Assembly: GCF_003259375.1 (NCBI RefSeq)
Contig: NZ_QLLN01000002.1
Location: forward strand, 434,001-498,000
Length of the DNA: 64,000 nt
Direction: 5' to 3'
DNA from: Arenibacter echinorum
Lineage (GTDB): Bacteria > Bacteroidota > Bacteroidia > Flavobacteriales > Flavobacteriaceae
Positions within the stretch are counted from its first letter, which is position 1. Every line of letters begins with the position of its first letter. Below, one piece after another: positions 41,394-50,671 of the stretch. The position numbers were made by a program, and so were the translations under genes. The notes beneath the pieces are model-generated. The model was not told where the DNA came from and made no database searches. It saw only the letters and a list, made by a program, of their open reading frames with translations.

Positions 41394-43733
41394 ATGAAAA
41401 GACAACTAAAATTTTGGCTGGTATTTATTGGAATTGGCAGTATACTGTCTTGCGAAAAAGAGCAGCAGAAAACCTTGGACCTTTCCCAAGCAAACATTGT
41501 AATATCGGCCCAGATTAAATCTCCGATCCAAGAAACGGCCGCCAACGTTCTAGTAGAAGAAATTAAAAAACGAACCGATCTTCAACTCGGATTAAACAAT
41601 AATTGGGATTCCAAAACTACCATTGCCCTGGTCTTGGCCAATGAAAAGGAATTGTTCGGAACAAAAGTACCGGCCAGTAAAGGCGAAAATACCCCCGAAT
41701 TAAAGAAAGAAGGATATAGTATTTTCCATGAACACCAAGGGGACAAAAACATTCTATGGGTTATTGGCGCGGATACAAGGGCCATACTTTACGGTATAGG
41801 TAAACTCTTGCGAACAGCCAAAATGGAAATTGGAAAAATAACGCTGAGCCCTAATATTGATTTTTCCGAATCCCCGGAATACGCGCTTCGCGGACACCAA
41901 TTCGGCTATAGGAATACTGCCAATTCCTGGGACGCTTGGACCGTGGAGCAGTTTGATCAACATTTTAGGGAACAAGTACTTTTTGGGGCGAATAGTTTTG
42001 AAAACATTCCCTTTCAAGAGCCCGATTCAAGTCCCCACTTTAAGGTAGATCCCCAAATCATGGAAGTGGAACTAAGCAAAATATGCGAGAAATACGATGC
42101 CGATTATTGGGTCTGGACCCCAGCTCCTCATGACCTCACCATAAAAAATGCACATCAGGACGGACTTGCAGAACAAGAGGCATTTTATGCAAAATGCCCA
42201 AGACTTGACGGAGTATTTGTTCCGGGTGGGGATCCAGGGGAAAACCATCCTGCCCAACTAATACCTTATTTAAACGACTTGTCGGAGATTTTGCACAAAT
42301 ACCATCCCAATGCAGGTATTTGGGTTTCGCTTCAAGGCTTTAATAAGGAAAAAGTAGACTATTTTTTTGATTATCTAGACACCAATAGTCCAGATTGGCT
42401 TAAAGGTATAGTTTACGGGCCCAGTAGTCCGCCAATAGATTTGGAACGAGAGCGATTACCGAAAAAATATATGCACCGCTTTTATCCCGATATCACACAC
42501 ACAGTTAGATGTCAATATCCTGTTGATAATTGGGATCAGGCTTATGGACTGACCCTGGGAAGGGAGCCTATTAACCCGCAACCCCTCATGTACACCCAAC
42601 TTTTTAGGAGGGATACCAAATATACCGATGGCTTTATTACCTATTCCGATGGTTCCCATGACGATGTAAATAAAGTTCTATGGAGCCAATTGGGCTGGGA
42701 TTCCAAGAAAGAGCCCAAAGATATCATTCATGAATACTCCCAATTCTTCTTTGGCCCAGAGGTAGCCGAGGAAGCGGCACAAGGCATATTTGATTTGGAA
42801 AAAAATTGGGACGGACCCATTTTGGAAAACAATTCCATTAAAGAAACCCTAGCATTGTGGAAAAGCTTGGAAGAAAACAACCCCAATCTGGCAAATAACT
42901 GGAGGTGGCAACAATTAATAATGCGCGCCTATTATGACTCCTATATTCAAGACCGACTTGCCTACGAAAAAAGACTAGAAGGCGAAGCATATGAAATACT
43001 GGCCAAGGCCAATACCATTGGGGCGGATAAGGCTATGAACGATGCCCTGCAACACATTAATAAAGCAGATACCGAATTGGTTTCCCAAGACCTGAAGGAA
43101 AAGGTTTTTGAATATGGCGAGAAACTATTTCAATCCATTGGAGCACAGACCAGCGTGGAGAAATATCAGGCACGTAGTGCAGAAAGAGGGGCTATTTTGG
43201 ATTTTATAGATTATCCCTTGAACAATAGATGGTGGTTGGAGGACGAATTTAATAAAATTGGCAAATTAAAATCGGAAGCGGAAAAGCTAGCGCGATTGGA
43301 ATTTATTAAAAACTATGAGTCTCCCGGAGAAGGCAGTTTTTACGACAATATTTCCAGTGCGGATGCCAAGCATGTAACCTCCAAAACCGATGATGCCATA
43401 GACTTCCTATGGGAAAACGATGGCTTAAGTAGAAAGCGGCTCTCTACCCAATTGTTCCAATTTACCCCTACCTTGGAATACAATGATCTGGATCCCGATT
43501 CCAATTATTTAATCCGTGTTTCAGGTTATGGAGAGGCCCTATTAAGAGCCAATGGAGAACGCCTAAAACCTACCAAATATGAAAAAGGTTTTGAGGAATT
43601 TAAAGAATTTCCACTTCCCAAAGATTTAATCAAGGATGGTCAATTAAAAATAAGCTTTGACAAGCCCGATGAGGAACATTTGAATTGGAGGAAACAATCA
43701 CGGGTAACCGATGTCTGGCTTATTAAACAATAA
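41394..43733 (+). CDS. Large lipoprotein with GH67/GH20-type N-domain, putative glycosidase
   Basis: About 779 residues with lipobox GSILSC. An ATG 12 bases upstream is also possible. Residues 25-150 look like the alpha/beta domain that precedes the catalytic barrel in GH67, GH20 and GH84 enzymes (NVLVEEIKKRT, LWVIGADTRAILYGIGKLLR). A TIM-barrel-like part follows: ALRGHQFGYRNTANSWDAW, YWVWTPAPHDLTI, LDGVFVPGGDPGENHPAQL, GIWVSLQGFNKE, TDGFITYSDGSHDDVN. GGDPGEN and HDDVN may hold catalytic acids. The last 90 residues form a beta-sandwich-like tail. A uronidase or hexosaminidase role is plausible given GH88 and sulfatases nearby, but the family is not certain. Confidence 0.72.
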   Translation: MKRQLKFWLVFIGIGSILSCEKEQQKTLDLSQANIVISAQIKSPIQETAANVLVEEIKKRTDLQLGLNNNWDSKTTIALVLANEKELFGTKVPASKGENTPELKKEGYSIFHEHQGDKNILWVIGADTRAILYGIGKLLRTAKMEIGKITLSPNIDFSESPEYALRGHQFGYRNTANSWDAWTVEQFDQHFREQVLFGANSFENIPFQEPDSSPHFKVDPQIMEVELSKICEKYDADYWVWTPAPHDLTIKNAHQDGLAEQEAFYAKCPRLDGVFVPGGDPGENHPAQLIPYLNDLSEILHKYHPNAGIWVSLQGFNKEKVDYFFDYLDTNSPDWLKGIVYGPSSPPIDLERERLPKKYMHRFYPDITHTVRCQYPVDNWDQAYGLTLGREPINPQPLMYTQLFRRDTKYTDGFITYSDGSHDDVNKVLWSQLGWDSKKEPKDIIHEYSQFFFGPEVAEEAAQGIFDLEKNWDGPILENNSIKETLALWKSLEENNPNLANNWRWQQLIMRAYYDSYIQDRLAYEKRLEGEAYEILAKANTIGADKAMNDALQHINKADTELVSQDLKEKVFEYGEKLFQSIGAQTSVEKYQARSAERGAILDFIDYPLNNRWWLEDEFNKIGKLKSEAEKLARLEFIKNYESPGEGSFYDNISSADAKHVTSKTDDAIDFLWENDGLSRKRLSTQLFQFTPTLEYNDLDPDSNYLIRVSGYGEALLRANGERLKPTKYEKGFEEFKEFPLPKDLIKDGQLKISFDKPDEEHLNWRKQSRVTDVWLIKQ

Positions 43734-43737
43734 TAGC

Positions 43738-44670
43738 ATGTTGGCCGCAAAAAAGCTCTTCCCACTAAAAGGAATTGTTACCGTGCTCAACACTCCCTTT
43801 ACCAAGGTGGATACCATTGACCATGCTGCCTTAAAGAACAATGTAGAAGAAGCATTAAAGGCCGGTGTTGCCGGTATTTTGGTGCCCGCCATGGCCGCGG
43901 AAGTATATAAATTATCCCATTCGGAAAGATTGGAAATGCTATCGACGGTTTTGGAAACTGTAGGGGACAAGATACCCGTAATTGGAGGTGCAGGGGAACA
44001 TGATCTATCCAAAAGCAGGGAACTTCTAAAGGCCTATATAAATCTAGGTGGTAAGAATGTGCTATTCCAAATTCCTTTTATCGAGGAGCAACAGTTCAGA
44101 AAACATTTTATGGAATTGGCGGCCCTTGATCCGGAAATGATTATGCTACAAGATTGGGATGCTACCGGTTATGGCCTATCGGATGACCTAATAATTGATT
44201 TATTTGAAAAAGTGGCTGCCTTTCGATGTTTAAAAATTGAAACCGTACCCGCCGGTCCCAAATATTCCAGAATTTTAGAACTCACCCAAGGGAAATTGAA
44301 CGTTAGCGGGGGATGGGCCGTTACCCAAATGATGGAAGGCCTTCAAAGAGGTGTACATGCCTTTATGCCCACCGGAATGCATTTCATTTACACCAGTATA
44401 TACCGTATGTTCACAGAAGGTAGGACGGAGGATGCCGAGGCACTGTTTGGTAAAATAATTCCAGTGCTGGCCTTTTCCAATCAACACCTGGACATTTCCA
44501 TTCATTTTTTTAAACGGCTATTATTCCGCCAAGGCATTTATAGTACCCCCAATGTCCGTAATCCTATTCTTCCCTTTGATGCCGTGCATAAAAAATTGGC
44601 AGACAAACATATAGATACGATAATTATGCTCGAAAACCAACTTAAGGCCCAAAGAGCCAATATACACTGA
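43738..44670 (+). CDS. DapA-family aldolase/lyase, divergent active site
   Basis: A 310-residue TIM-barrel protein of the dihydrodipicolinate synthase / N-acetylneuraminate lyase superfamily. FRCLKIETVPAGPKY carries the Schiff-base lysine. The tyrosine that normally follows the fifth strand in YN.P is absent: the strand reads MIMLQDWDATGYG. That matches a side branch of the superfamily with unknown reactions. I chose the ATG after the previous gene's stop; an earlier ATG would overlap that gene by 23 bases. It probably cleaves or dehydrates a 2-keto-3-deoxy acid derived from the glycan. Confidence 0.82.
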   Translation: MLAAKKLFPLKGIVTVLNTPFTKVDTIDHAALKNNVEEALKAGVAGILVPAMAAEVYKLSHSERLEMLSTVLETVGDKIPVIGGAGEHDLSKSRELLKAYINLGGKNVLFQIPFIEEQQFRKHFMELAALDPEMIMLQDWDATGYGLSDDLIIDLFEKVAAFRCLKIETVPAGPKYSRILELTQGKLNVSGGWAVTQMMEGLQRGVHAFMPTGMHFIYTSIYRMFTEGRTEDAEALFGKIIPVLAFSNQHLDISIHFFKRLLFRQGIYSTPNVRNPILPFDAVHKKLADKHIDTIIMLENQLKAQRANIH

Positions 44671-44745
44671 CATTGGCTATATCCCTGATATTTGTGTCTT
44701 AAACTATTTCTGACAAAACTTTGGGATAAAATACACAAGGGTCAA

Positions 44746-44770
44746 TATATTATCTATTTTAAATAATATA
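44746..44770. promoter_or_regulatory. Inverted repeat TATATTAT-N9-ATAATATA
   Basis: A perfect 8+8 bp inverted repeat with a 9-base spacer, about 55 bases before the second DapA-type gene. It may be an operator for the DapA/oxidoreductase pair, which would then be a separate transcript from the genes upstream. Confidence 0.35.
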
Positions 44771-44824
44771 GTTGTGGTACACCCCTGCCTTTTAAATTTA
44801 CTTTGTTCCTACTAAAGAAAATAT

Positions 44825-45736
44825 ATGGCATTAGAATTAAAAGGGATCATTCCCCCAATGGTTACCCCTCTTAACGCAGACGGTGGTTTAGATGTAAAAG
44901 GATTGGAAAAACTCATTGAACACCTTATTAATGGAGGTGTGCACGGGATATTCCTTTTAGGCACAAATGGGGAAGCTCCCAGTCTTAGTTATGCATTGCG
45001 TAAAGAGCTAATTACAAAGGCTTGTAAATATATCCGTGGAAGGGTTCCGGTACTGGTAGGAATAACCGATACCTCCTTTAGCGGTTCCTTGGACATTGCA
45101 GCACATTCCAAAGAAGCCGGTGCAGATGCAGTGGTGGTAGCCCCTCCTTATTATCTTCCAATTTCGCAGGAAGAAATGGTCGACTATTTGGAGCGTTTAA
45201 TTCCACAATTGTCCTTGCCTGTTATGATGTACAATATGCCAAGCTGTACCAAACTACACCTTTCCTTGGAGACCGTAAAAAAGGCTAAGGAATTGGGTGC
45301 CATAGGTATCAAGGACAGCTCAGGTGATATGTCCTATTTCTACTCGCTGATTGAAGCATTTAAGGAGACTCCGGAATTTTCCATCATTGTAGGAACAGAA
45401 ATGTTTTTACCGGAGACTATACTATATGGTGGTCATGGGGCCGTTGCAGGGGGTGCTAATTTCCTGCCAGAATTATTTGTTGATCTTTACAACGCCTCTG
45501 TGGTGAATAATTTAGAGGATATAAAAATACTTCGCAATAAGGTGGCCTTTGTAAACAGCAGTATTTATTGCGTAGGCAAGAATGCTTCTAGAATAACCAA
45601 GGGCATCAAATGTGCCCTATCGGTAATGGACATTTGCGAGGACCATATGGCCTTACCATTGAGAAAATTTGAAAACGGGGAAAGGGAAAAGGTAAAAGAA
45701 TATTTAGACCAGTTCGCAGGAACACAGGTCATTTAA
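44825..45736 (+). CDS. DapA/NanA-family lyase with intact active site
   Basis: A 303-residue class I aldolase of the dihydrodipicolinate synthase family. GTNGEAPSLS is the carboxylate-binding GTxGE loop, MMYNMPSCT carries the catalytic tyrosine and IGIKDSSGDMSY the Schiff-base lysine. Candidates are N-acetylneuraminate lyase, 2-keto-3-deoxygluconate aldolase or dihydrodipicolinate synthase. Location in a sugar-acid locus, next to a Gfo/Idh oxidoreductase and a second DapA-type gene, favours a catabolic keto-acid lyase making pyruvate. No signal peptide, so cytoplasmic. Confidence 0.9.
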   Translation: MALELKGIIPPMVTPLNADGGLDVKGLEKLIEHLINGGVHGIFLLGTNGEAPSLSYALRKELITKACKYIRGRVPVLVGITDTSFSGSLDIAAHSKEAGADAVVVAPPYYLPISQEEMVDYLERLIPQLSLPVMMYNMPSCTKLHLSLETVKKAKELGAIGIKDSSGDMSYFYSLIEAFKETPEFSIIVGTEMFLPETILYGGHGAVAGGANFLPELFVDLYNASVVNNLEDIKILRNKVAFVNSSIYCVGKNASRITKGIKCALSVMDICEDHMALPLRKFENGEREKVKEYLDQFAGTQVI

Positions 45737-45743
45737 ATAATTG

Positions 45744-46736
45744 ATGGACAAAAAAATAAAATGGGGAATTTTGGGCACTGCCCATATTGCAACGGAGCAC
45801 GTAATTCCGGCAATGCTCAATTGCCTACATGGCGCGGTCCATGCTATTGCCTCCAGAAATTTGGAGAAGGCGAAAGATATATCCGCGCAATTCAAAATTC
45901 CAAAATCATATGGTTCTTACGAGGAATTATTGGCTGATGAAGATATTGACGCCATATACATTCCGCTGCCCAATCATCTACATGTAGAATGGGCCATTAA
46001 GGCTTTGCAGGCTGATAAGCATGTTTTGGTTGAAAAACCTGTTGGACTATCCAGTAAGGAGGCCGAAAAATTATTAAAAGCTTCCCAAAAATACCCTCAC
46101 CTTAAGGTTATGGAAGCTTATATGTACAGACATCATCCCCAATGGGTAAAGGCCAAGGAATTAGTGGCCCAGAAAGTAATTGGTGAAGTTAAAACCATTC
46201 AATCTTCCTTCTCATTTTACGAGGATGACCCCAATAGTATCGTAAATAAAAAAGAATTTGGCGGTGGAAGTCTAATGGATATTGGCGGTTACCCCATTTC
46301 CCTTTCACGTTTTATATTCAATTCAGAACCTAAAAGTATTTCCTCCGTTATAGAATATCATCCTGAATTTATGGTAGACGTATTGGCCTCGGGAATATTG
46401 GAGTTTGAAACCGGTACTTCGGTATTTTTTAGCTCAACACTATTGGCTGACAATCAACAGGCCCAAATTTTTGGAACCAAAGGGAATATAAGATTTGAAC
46501 TACCCTTTAACCCACCAATAGACAGGCCTGCAAAAATATGGATCACCATAGACGATATGTGCCAATCCATTGAATTTGATATCTGTAATCAATACACAAT
46601 CCAAGCAGATCTTTTTGCTCTGTCCGTAATAAATAATACGGCGGTGCCTACTCCCTTAGAAGATGCCGTTAAGAATATGATTGTTACTGAAAAGTTGGAA
46701 GAAAGTAATCTAAAGGGGCAACGAATATTTCTGTAG
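45744..46736 (+). CDS. Gfo/Idh/MocA-family sugar oxidoreductase
   Basis: A 330-residue NAD(P)-dependent dehydrogenase starting at the ATG after a preceding in-frame TTG. IKWGILGTAHIATEHVIPAM is the Rossmann nucleotide loop, DAIYIPLPNHLHVEWAIKAL and VLVEKPVGLSS include the catalytic Lys of the EKP motif, and SLMDIGGYPI holds the DxxxY-like substrate segment. It would oxidise or reduce a monosaccharide or cyclitol. It follows the DapA-type gene after seven bases, so both are one unit, ended by a hairpin overlapping the stop codon. Confidence 0.92.
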   Translation: MDKKIKWGILGTAHIATEHVIPAMLNCLHGAVHAIASRNLEKAKDISAQFKIPKSYGSYEELLADEDIDAIYIPLPNHLHVEWAIKALQADKHVLVEKPVGLSSKEAEKLLKASQKYPHLKVMEAYMYRHHPQWVKAKELVAQKVIGEVKTIQSSFSFYEDDPNSIVNKKEFGGGSLMDIGGYPISLSRFIFNSEPKSISSVIEYHPEFMVDVLASGILEFETGTSVFFSSTLLADNQQAQIFGTKGNIRFELPFNPPIDRPAKIWITIDDMCQSIEFDICNQYTIQADLFALSVINNTAVPTPLEDAVKNMIVTEKLEESNLKGQRIFL

Positions 46737-46759
46737 TTATTCTCTTGCCCCCTTTTTTT
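46712..46759 (+). terminator. Terminator overlapping the oxidoreductase stop
   Basis: AAAGGGGCAA pairs with TTGCCCCCTTT (one extra C) across a 23-base loop that contains the stop codon, followed by seven T. The run of A on the other strand lets it serve the convergent dehydrogenase gene as well. Confidence 0.65.
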
Positions 46760-46760
46760 A

Positions 46761-48977
46761 TTACTTCAATAATTCCTTTAATGTCCAATAGTTTTTCCTA
46801 TCCGGATCTTTGGCACGGATATCTCTCACCTCATTTTCATGCACCATAGTTGTGTCGTTCATGGAACGAATGTAGGTAGCCACATGGCCGATCCAATCAT
46901 CATCGTTACTTCCCATTGGCAACATAATACCGTATTCCTTACCGTCTATAGGTCCGGTAAGTCCGTTTAGAAGAATTTTAACGAGTACTTCCTTATCGCC
47001 CATAACTCTTGGCGAACCAATTAAAGAGGGTGCAATTAGGGAGTTTTCTCCATTGGGAACCCCTTTTAAATCTTGGCCATGGCAGGTAACACAAGTTTGT
47101 TTATAAATATCGTAGCCATCCAAGGCCCTCCATTTATGACCATTGCTTTTATTGGCCAGCCTATGCTTTAGTTGTTGCAAATCTGAATCTTTTGCTTTTA
47201 ATCCCAGATCAACGGAAGCAGCCACCAGCTCATTGTCTCCGTATTGTTCCGAGACAGAACTTAAGAGATCGGAGCTTTCTGCACTTTTGGAATATCTTAA
47301 ACTCAAGACTAATTGATTTACTACATTAATATCGTTATCATTTTGCACTTTGGCCAAGGCCTGCATTATTTCTTGATCTTCTTTCTTCAAAAATTCCTCA
47401 CTTAGTCTTATTGCTGTAATACGGACCCTGGGATCAACATCATTGAGCTTTTCTAGGATAAGTGATTTATCCACAACTCCTAAACCCTCCAAAGTCCATA
47501 AAGCATGCACCCTTTCTCGCGGATAATCCTTATCTCCAAAGTTTTCTGTCCAAAAAGACTCATTATCCCTTGCTATATCTTTAAGCTTAGGCACTACTGT
47601 CTTATCTCCTTTTAATATGATCAGCTTTTGGGCCGTATTTCTATACCACCCATTAGTATGTCCTAGGTAATCCACTAGCTCCTCTGCGGATTTATCCAAA
47701 AGTTGAGGTTTTCCTCCAGGTTTGATCTCTTCATGGACAATACGATATATCCTACCTCTTCCAATATTCTTATCCAAACCTTTACGTAGAATAACGGGTC
47801 GTAAATGACTTCCTTCCCTTGTCCAGTTGCCCTCTTGAATTATACCACGGTACATGTCTACAATATATAGACTACCATCAGGTCCTGTTTGTGCTTGTAC
47901 AGGTCTAAAGTTCAAATCCGTGGAAGCCAGGAACTCGGCTTGGTCGTAGGCATTGTACAGCACTTTTTTTCCGTTCTCATTTTTTATTTTTGCCCTGCGT
48001 ATCAATCTGCCCACCGGTTCCGGAATAAACAGATCCCCATAAGTGGATGGAGGTAATTTATCGCCTCTAAATATTTCTTGGCCGGCTACACCGGTAAATT
48101 TATTCAAGGTACCATCTTCCTTCAATCTTAATTCTGCACCGCCCTGTACATCAGGTGTGCCCACCACTGGCCAAGGTTCCATAAACCCTTCCGAGATCTG
48201 TCCATCTAAGTCCACTTCCCCGTAAATTGCAGGTACCTGAAAACCATATGCGGCTGTTTCGCCACCGGCAGAAGAATAATACATATTTCCCAGATCGTCT
48301 TGGGTCAGACCCCATTGTCCGCTAGAACCATCTACCAAGGAATCTACTTTTATCCCATCCTTATTGAATCTGAAGCGCAATGGATTATAGGTGGTATATA
48401 CCCAATTGTCCAGGTTCCAGACCAGACCACTCTGTTGGTGCTCCAAGTTTCCTCCCCTTCTTTTTGGATTTTCATAAACCCTGATTTTTTCGTCGGCCAC
48501 ACCATCATTATCGGTATCCCTATAGCTCCATAGATCATACGAATAGGTTTCATTTACAATAAGTCGGTCATCAAGCGGCAAAATCATCCTGGGCAGTAAT
48601 AGACTGTCAATAAAGACTGTACTCTTGTCCATTTTTCCATCTCCATCCAAATCTACCAAGAGTTTAATCTGACTGATGGGTTCATCTTCACCATCCCCAT
48701 CCACATTTTGCATATAGGTATTCATTTCGGCCACATACATTTTTCCATCCCCATCCCAGGCAATTGCTACTGGTTCATTTACCATGGGTTCGCTGGCCAC
48801 CAACTCTATCCTATATCCCTCTGGCAAATAAAACTTTTCAATACTTTCCTCAGGAGAAAGAAAATCCGATGGAGCTTCCCTTACAATTTCGGGTTTTACG
48901 TAAATTTTATCCTTGTATTCCTTTTTACCACAGCCAACAACGCCCATAAGAAGTAAGCACACACAAATTTTATTCAT
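46761..48977 (-). CDS. Membrane-bound dehydrogenase-type propeller fused to HEAT repeats and cytochrome c
   Basis: A 738-residue lipoprotein (lipobox GVVGC; start at the ATG, a TTG lies two codons earlier). Residues 50-430 are a beta-propeller of the 'putative membrane-bound dehydrogenase' type (YRIELVASEPMVNEPVAIAWDGDGKMYVAEMNTY, GPDGSLYIVDMYRGIIQEGNW). HEAT-like repeats (430-610) follow, then a cytochrome c domain with CVTCHGQDLKG and LPMGSNDDDW. It should oxidise a sugar or polyol in the periplasm and pass electrons to the haem. It is the last gene of the leftward set beginning at RidA, 61 bases after the BASS gene. Confidence 0.85.
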   Translation of the reverse strand: MNKICVCLLLMGVVGCGKKEYKDKIYVKPEIVREAPSDFLSPEESIEKFYLPEGYRIELVASEPMVNEPVAIAWDGDGKMYVAEMNTYMQNVDGDGEDEPISQIKLLVDLDGDGKMDKSTVFIDSLLLPRMILPLDDRLIVNETYSYDLWSYRDTDNDGVADEKIRVYENPKRRGGNLEHQQSGLVWNLDNWVYTTYNPLRFRFNKDGIKVDSLVDGSSGQWGLTQDDLGNMYYSSAGGETAAYGFQVPAIYGEVDLDGQISEGFMEPWPVVGTPDVQGGAELRLKEDGTLNKFTGVAGQEIFRGDKLPPSTYGDLFIPEPVGRLIRRAKIKNENGKKVLYNAYDQAEFLASTDLNFRPVQAQTGPDGSLYIVDMYRGIIQEGNWTREGSHLRPVILRKGLDKNIGRGRIYRIVHEEIKPGGKPQLLDKSAEELVDYLGHTNGWYRNTAQKLIILKGDKTVVPKLKDIARDNESFWTENFGDKDYPRERVHALWTLEGLGVVDKSLILEKLNDVDPRVRITAIRLSEEFLKKEDQEIMQALAKVQNDNDINVVNQLVLSLRYSKSAESSDLLSSVSEQYGDNELVAASVDLGLKAKDSDLQQLKHRLANKSNGHKWRALDGYDIYKQTCVTCHGQDLKGVPNGENSLIAPSLIGSPRVMGDKEVLVKILLNGLTGPIDGKEYGIMLPMGSNDDDWIGHVATYIRSMNDTTMVHENEVRDIRAKDPDRKNYWTLKELLK

Positions 48978-49038
48978 AATCAATCAACTTGTTATTCAAA
49001 TATTTCTAGTTTCGCCAAATTTAACTTTAATATTCGAA

Positions 49039-50127
49039 TCACTGGCGTTCTTTTGGAGGTCTCTTGTGCCAATAAGAGGCCAAAATAGACCCGGTTATAT
49101 TCATCAAGGGTCCAAATACGGCCGGTGCCAAACCCATGGTGGCTATCTTACCCAATGAATTGGCTATACCTGAAGCGAGGCCCGCGTTCTGCATTCCCAC
49201 CTCCAAAGCAATGGTACGTGAATCCTGCTCATTCAATCGCAATAATCGAGCATACCAATATCCAAGCGTATAACCAAATAAGTTATGGATGAGCACCAAT
49301 AACATTAAGATTCCTCCGATATCCAAAAGGCTATCCCTACCTGCCGCGGTTATGACAACGATTATTAGGCCAATGCCCAACATAGAGATTATAGGAAGTG
49401 CCTTGTCCAGCCATTTTCCCTTATCCCCTCTTAAACGGTTTATGAGAAGCCCGACACCAAGGGGCAAAATAATCATTTTTACAATACTCCACATCATAGC
49501 CAGTACATCAATTTCTATAAATTCCCCCGCCAAGAACTTCATTAAAATTGGGGTAACAAAGGGCGCAAGAAGTGTAGAGATTGAGGTTATGGTGATGGAG
49601 AGGGCCAGGTTGGCCTTGGCCAAATATGCCATTACGTTAGAGGCCACCCCACTTGGGGAACACCCTATAAGTACAATTCCCGCAGCAATCTCCGGTGGAA
49701 AATTGCTAAATTTTGCCAGTGCAAAGCCCATTATCGGCATTATGCCCAACTGTGCGGTGACCCCGACCATGACACCTTTGGGAGCCTTGATAACTTCGGC
49801 AAAATCACTTATCCTCATGGATGTTCCCATGCCGAACATGATAAGTTGGATCAAGGGTATAATCAAAGCCGTAAGCTTAAAATCGCCTATTTGAACAAAA
49901 TACTGTGGATAATAAAGCGCAAGGGCTACCCCAGCAAATATGGAAGCGGTAAAAACATAACTGTTCAAAAATTTGTACCCACTAAAACCAACGGCCAGAA
50001 GTACAAAAAAGGCCATTATTAAAAGACCTGCCCTTTCTATGTTTTGTGTAAAGATCATGCCCAGAACTACTAGCAGCAATATAGCGGCCATGCCTAGGCA
50101 TATGGAATAAATAGTTGGTTTTTTCAA
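49039..50127 (-). CDS. BASS-family (bile acid:sodium symporter-like) transporter
   Basis: A 362-residue membrane protein with about ten helices. IPLIQLIMFGMGTSMRISDF and GIVLIGCSPSGVASNVMAYLAKANLALSITITSISTLLAPFVTP are the conserved BASS cores; the GCSPSGVASNV loop contributes to the sodium and substrate site. Bacterial and plant BASS proteins carry pyruvate, 2-keto acids, pantoate and similar organic anions. Its place behind exported RraA- and RidA-type genes suggests that it imports the acid produced in the periplasm. Confidence 0.92.
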   Translation of the reverse strand: MKKPTIYSICLGMAAILLLVVLGMIFTQNIERAGLLIMAFFVLLAVGFSGYKFLNSYVFTASIFAGVALALYYPQYFVQIGDFKLTALIIPLIQLIMFGMGTSMRISDFAEVIKAPKGVMVGVTAQLGIMPIMGFALAKFSNFPPEIAAGIVLIGCSPSGVASNVMAYLAKANLALSITITSISTLLAPFVTPILMKFLAGEFIEIDVLAMMWSIVKMIILPLGVGLLINRLRGDKGKWLDKALPIISMLGIGLIIVVITAAGRDSLLDIGGILMLLVLIHNLFGYTLGYWYARLLRLNEQDSRTIALEVGMQNAGLASGIANSLGKIATMGLAPAVFGPLMNITGSILASYWHKRPPKERQ

Positions 50128-50153
50128 AATAGGTCGGTTTAGGTAGTTTAGTT

Positions 50154-50654
50154 TTAATTGGGCAACTTATAGGCCTGTCTGGCCAAAAGTTTAAGTGCAC
50201 CATCCTGGTCCTTTTGGTATACCTGTGTATTTCCAATACGGACATCTGCAGGCTCCCCGGCATTAGTGCCCTTGGCCAAAAAAATATGGCGAACTATTGC
50301 CGTATTACCAGAAATAGTGATGGTCTGATCGGCAGCTTCCAAAGTCAAAAAATCGAATGGCCCGTTCACTATATCATCAATAAACGCTGCCTTGTCCTGG
50401 ATCAGTCCACTGGAATGCCCGTAGGTGAGTTTATCAGCACATAACTTGTCCATGAGTTCCGCGGTCGGATTTACCATAGCTTCGTTAAAGGTGGAAACGG
50501 CCCGTTGAACTTCGTCGAGTGTAATTTCATCTTGTCCTTCCACCATAATGTCGGACATTGTTTCGGACTTGGATGGATCCACATTTTGTTTACACCCCAT
50601 CAAAATTAACAGGGCAAAAATGGGTAATATCCAGCTGCTTTTAACACGGTTCAT
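50154..50654 (-). CDS. NTF2-like (DUF4440/SnoaL-type) lipoprotein
   Basis: A 166-residue lipoprotein (MNRVKSSWILPIFALLILMGC). The start was placed after the stop of the RraA-like gene; an earlier ATG overlaps it and precedes the signal. The mature domain is a cone-shaped NTF2-like fold: DEVQRAVSTFNEAMVNPTAELMDKLCADKLTYGHSSGLIQDKAAFIDDI, then strand-rich LTLEAADQTITISGNTAIVRHIF. YGHSSG is a common motif of such periplasmic proteins. Members can be isomerases, dehydratases or ligand binders. Within this operon it may act on the same intermediate. Confidence 0.8.
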   Translation of the reverse strand: MNRVKSSWILPIFALLILMGCKQNVDPSKSETMSDIMVEGQDEITLDEVQRAVSTFNEAMVNPTAELMDKLCADKLTYGHSSGLIQDKAAFIDDIVNGPFDFLTLEAADQTITISGNTAIVRHIFLAKGTNAGEPADVRIGNTQVYQKDQDGALKLLARQAYKLPN

Positions 50655-50671
50655 CAATGTATTTCCTTCGA

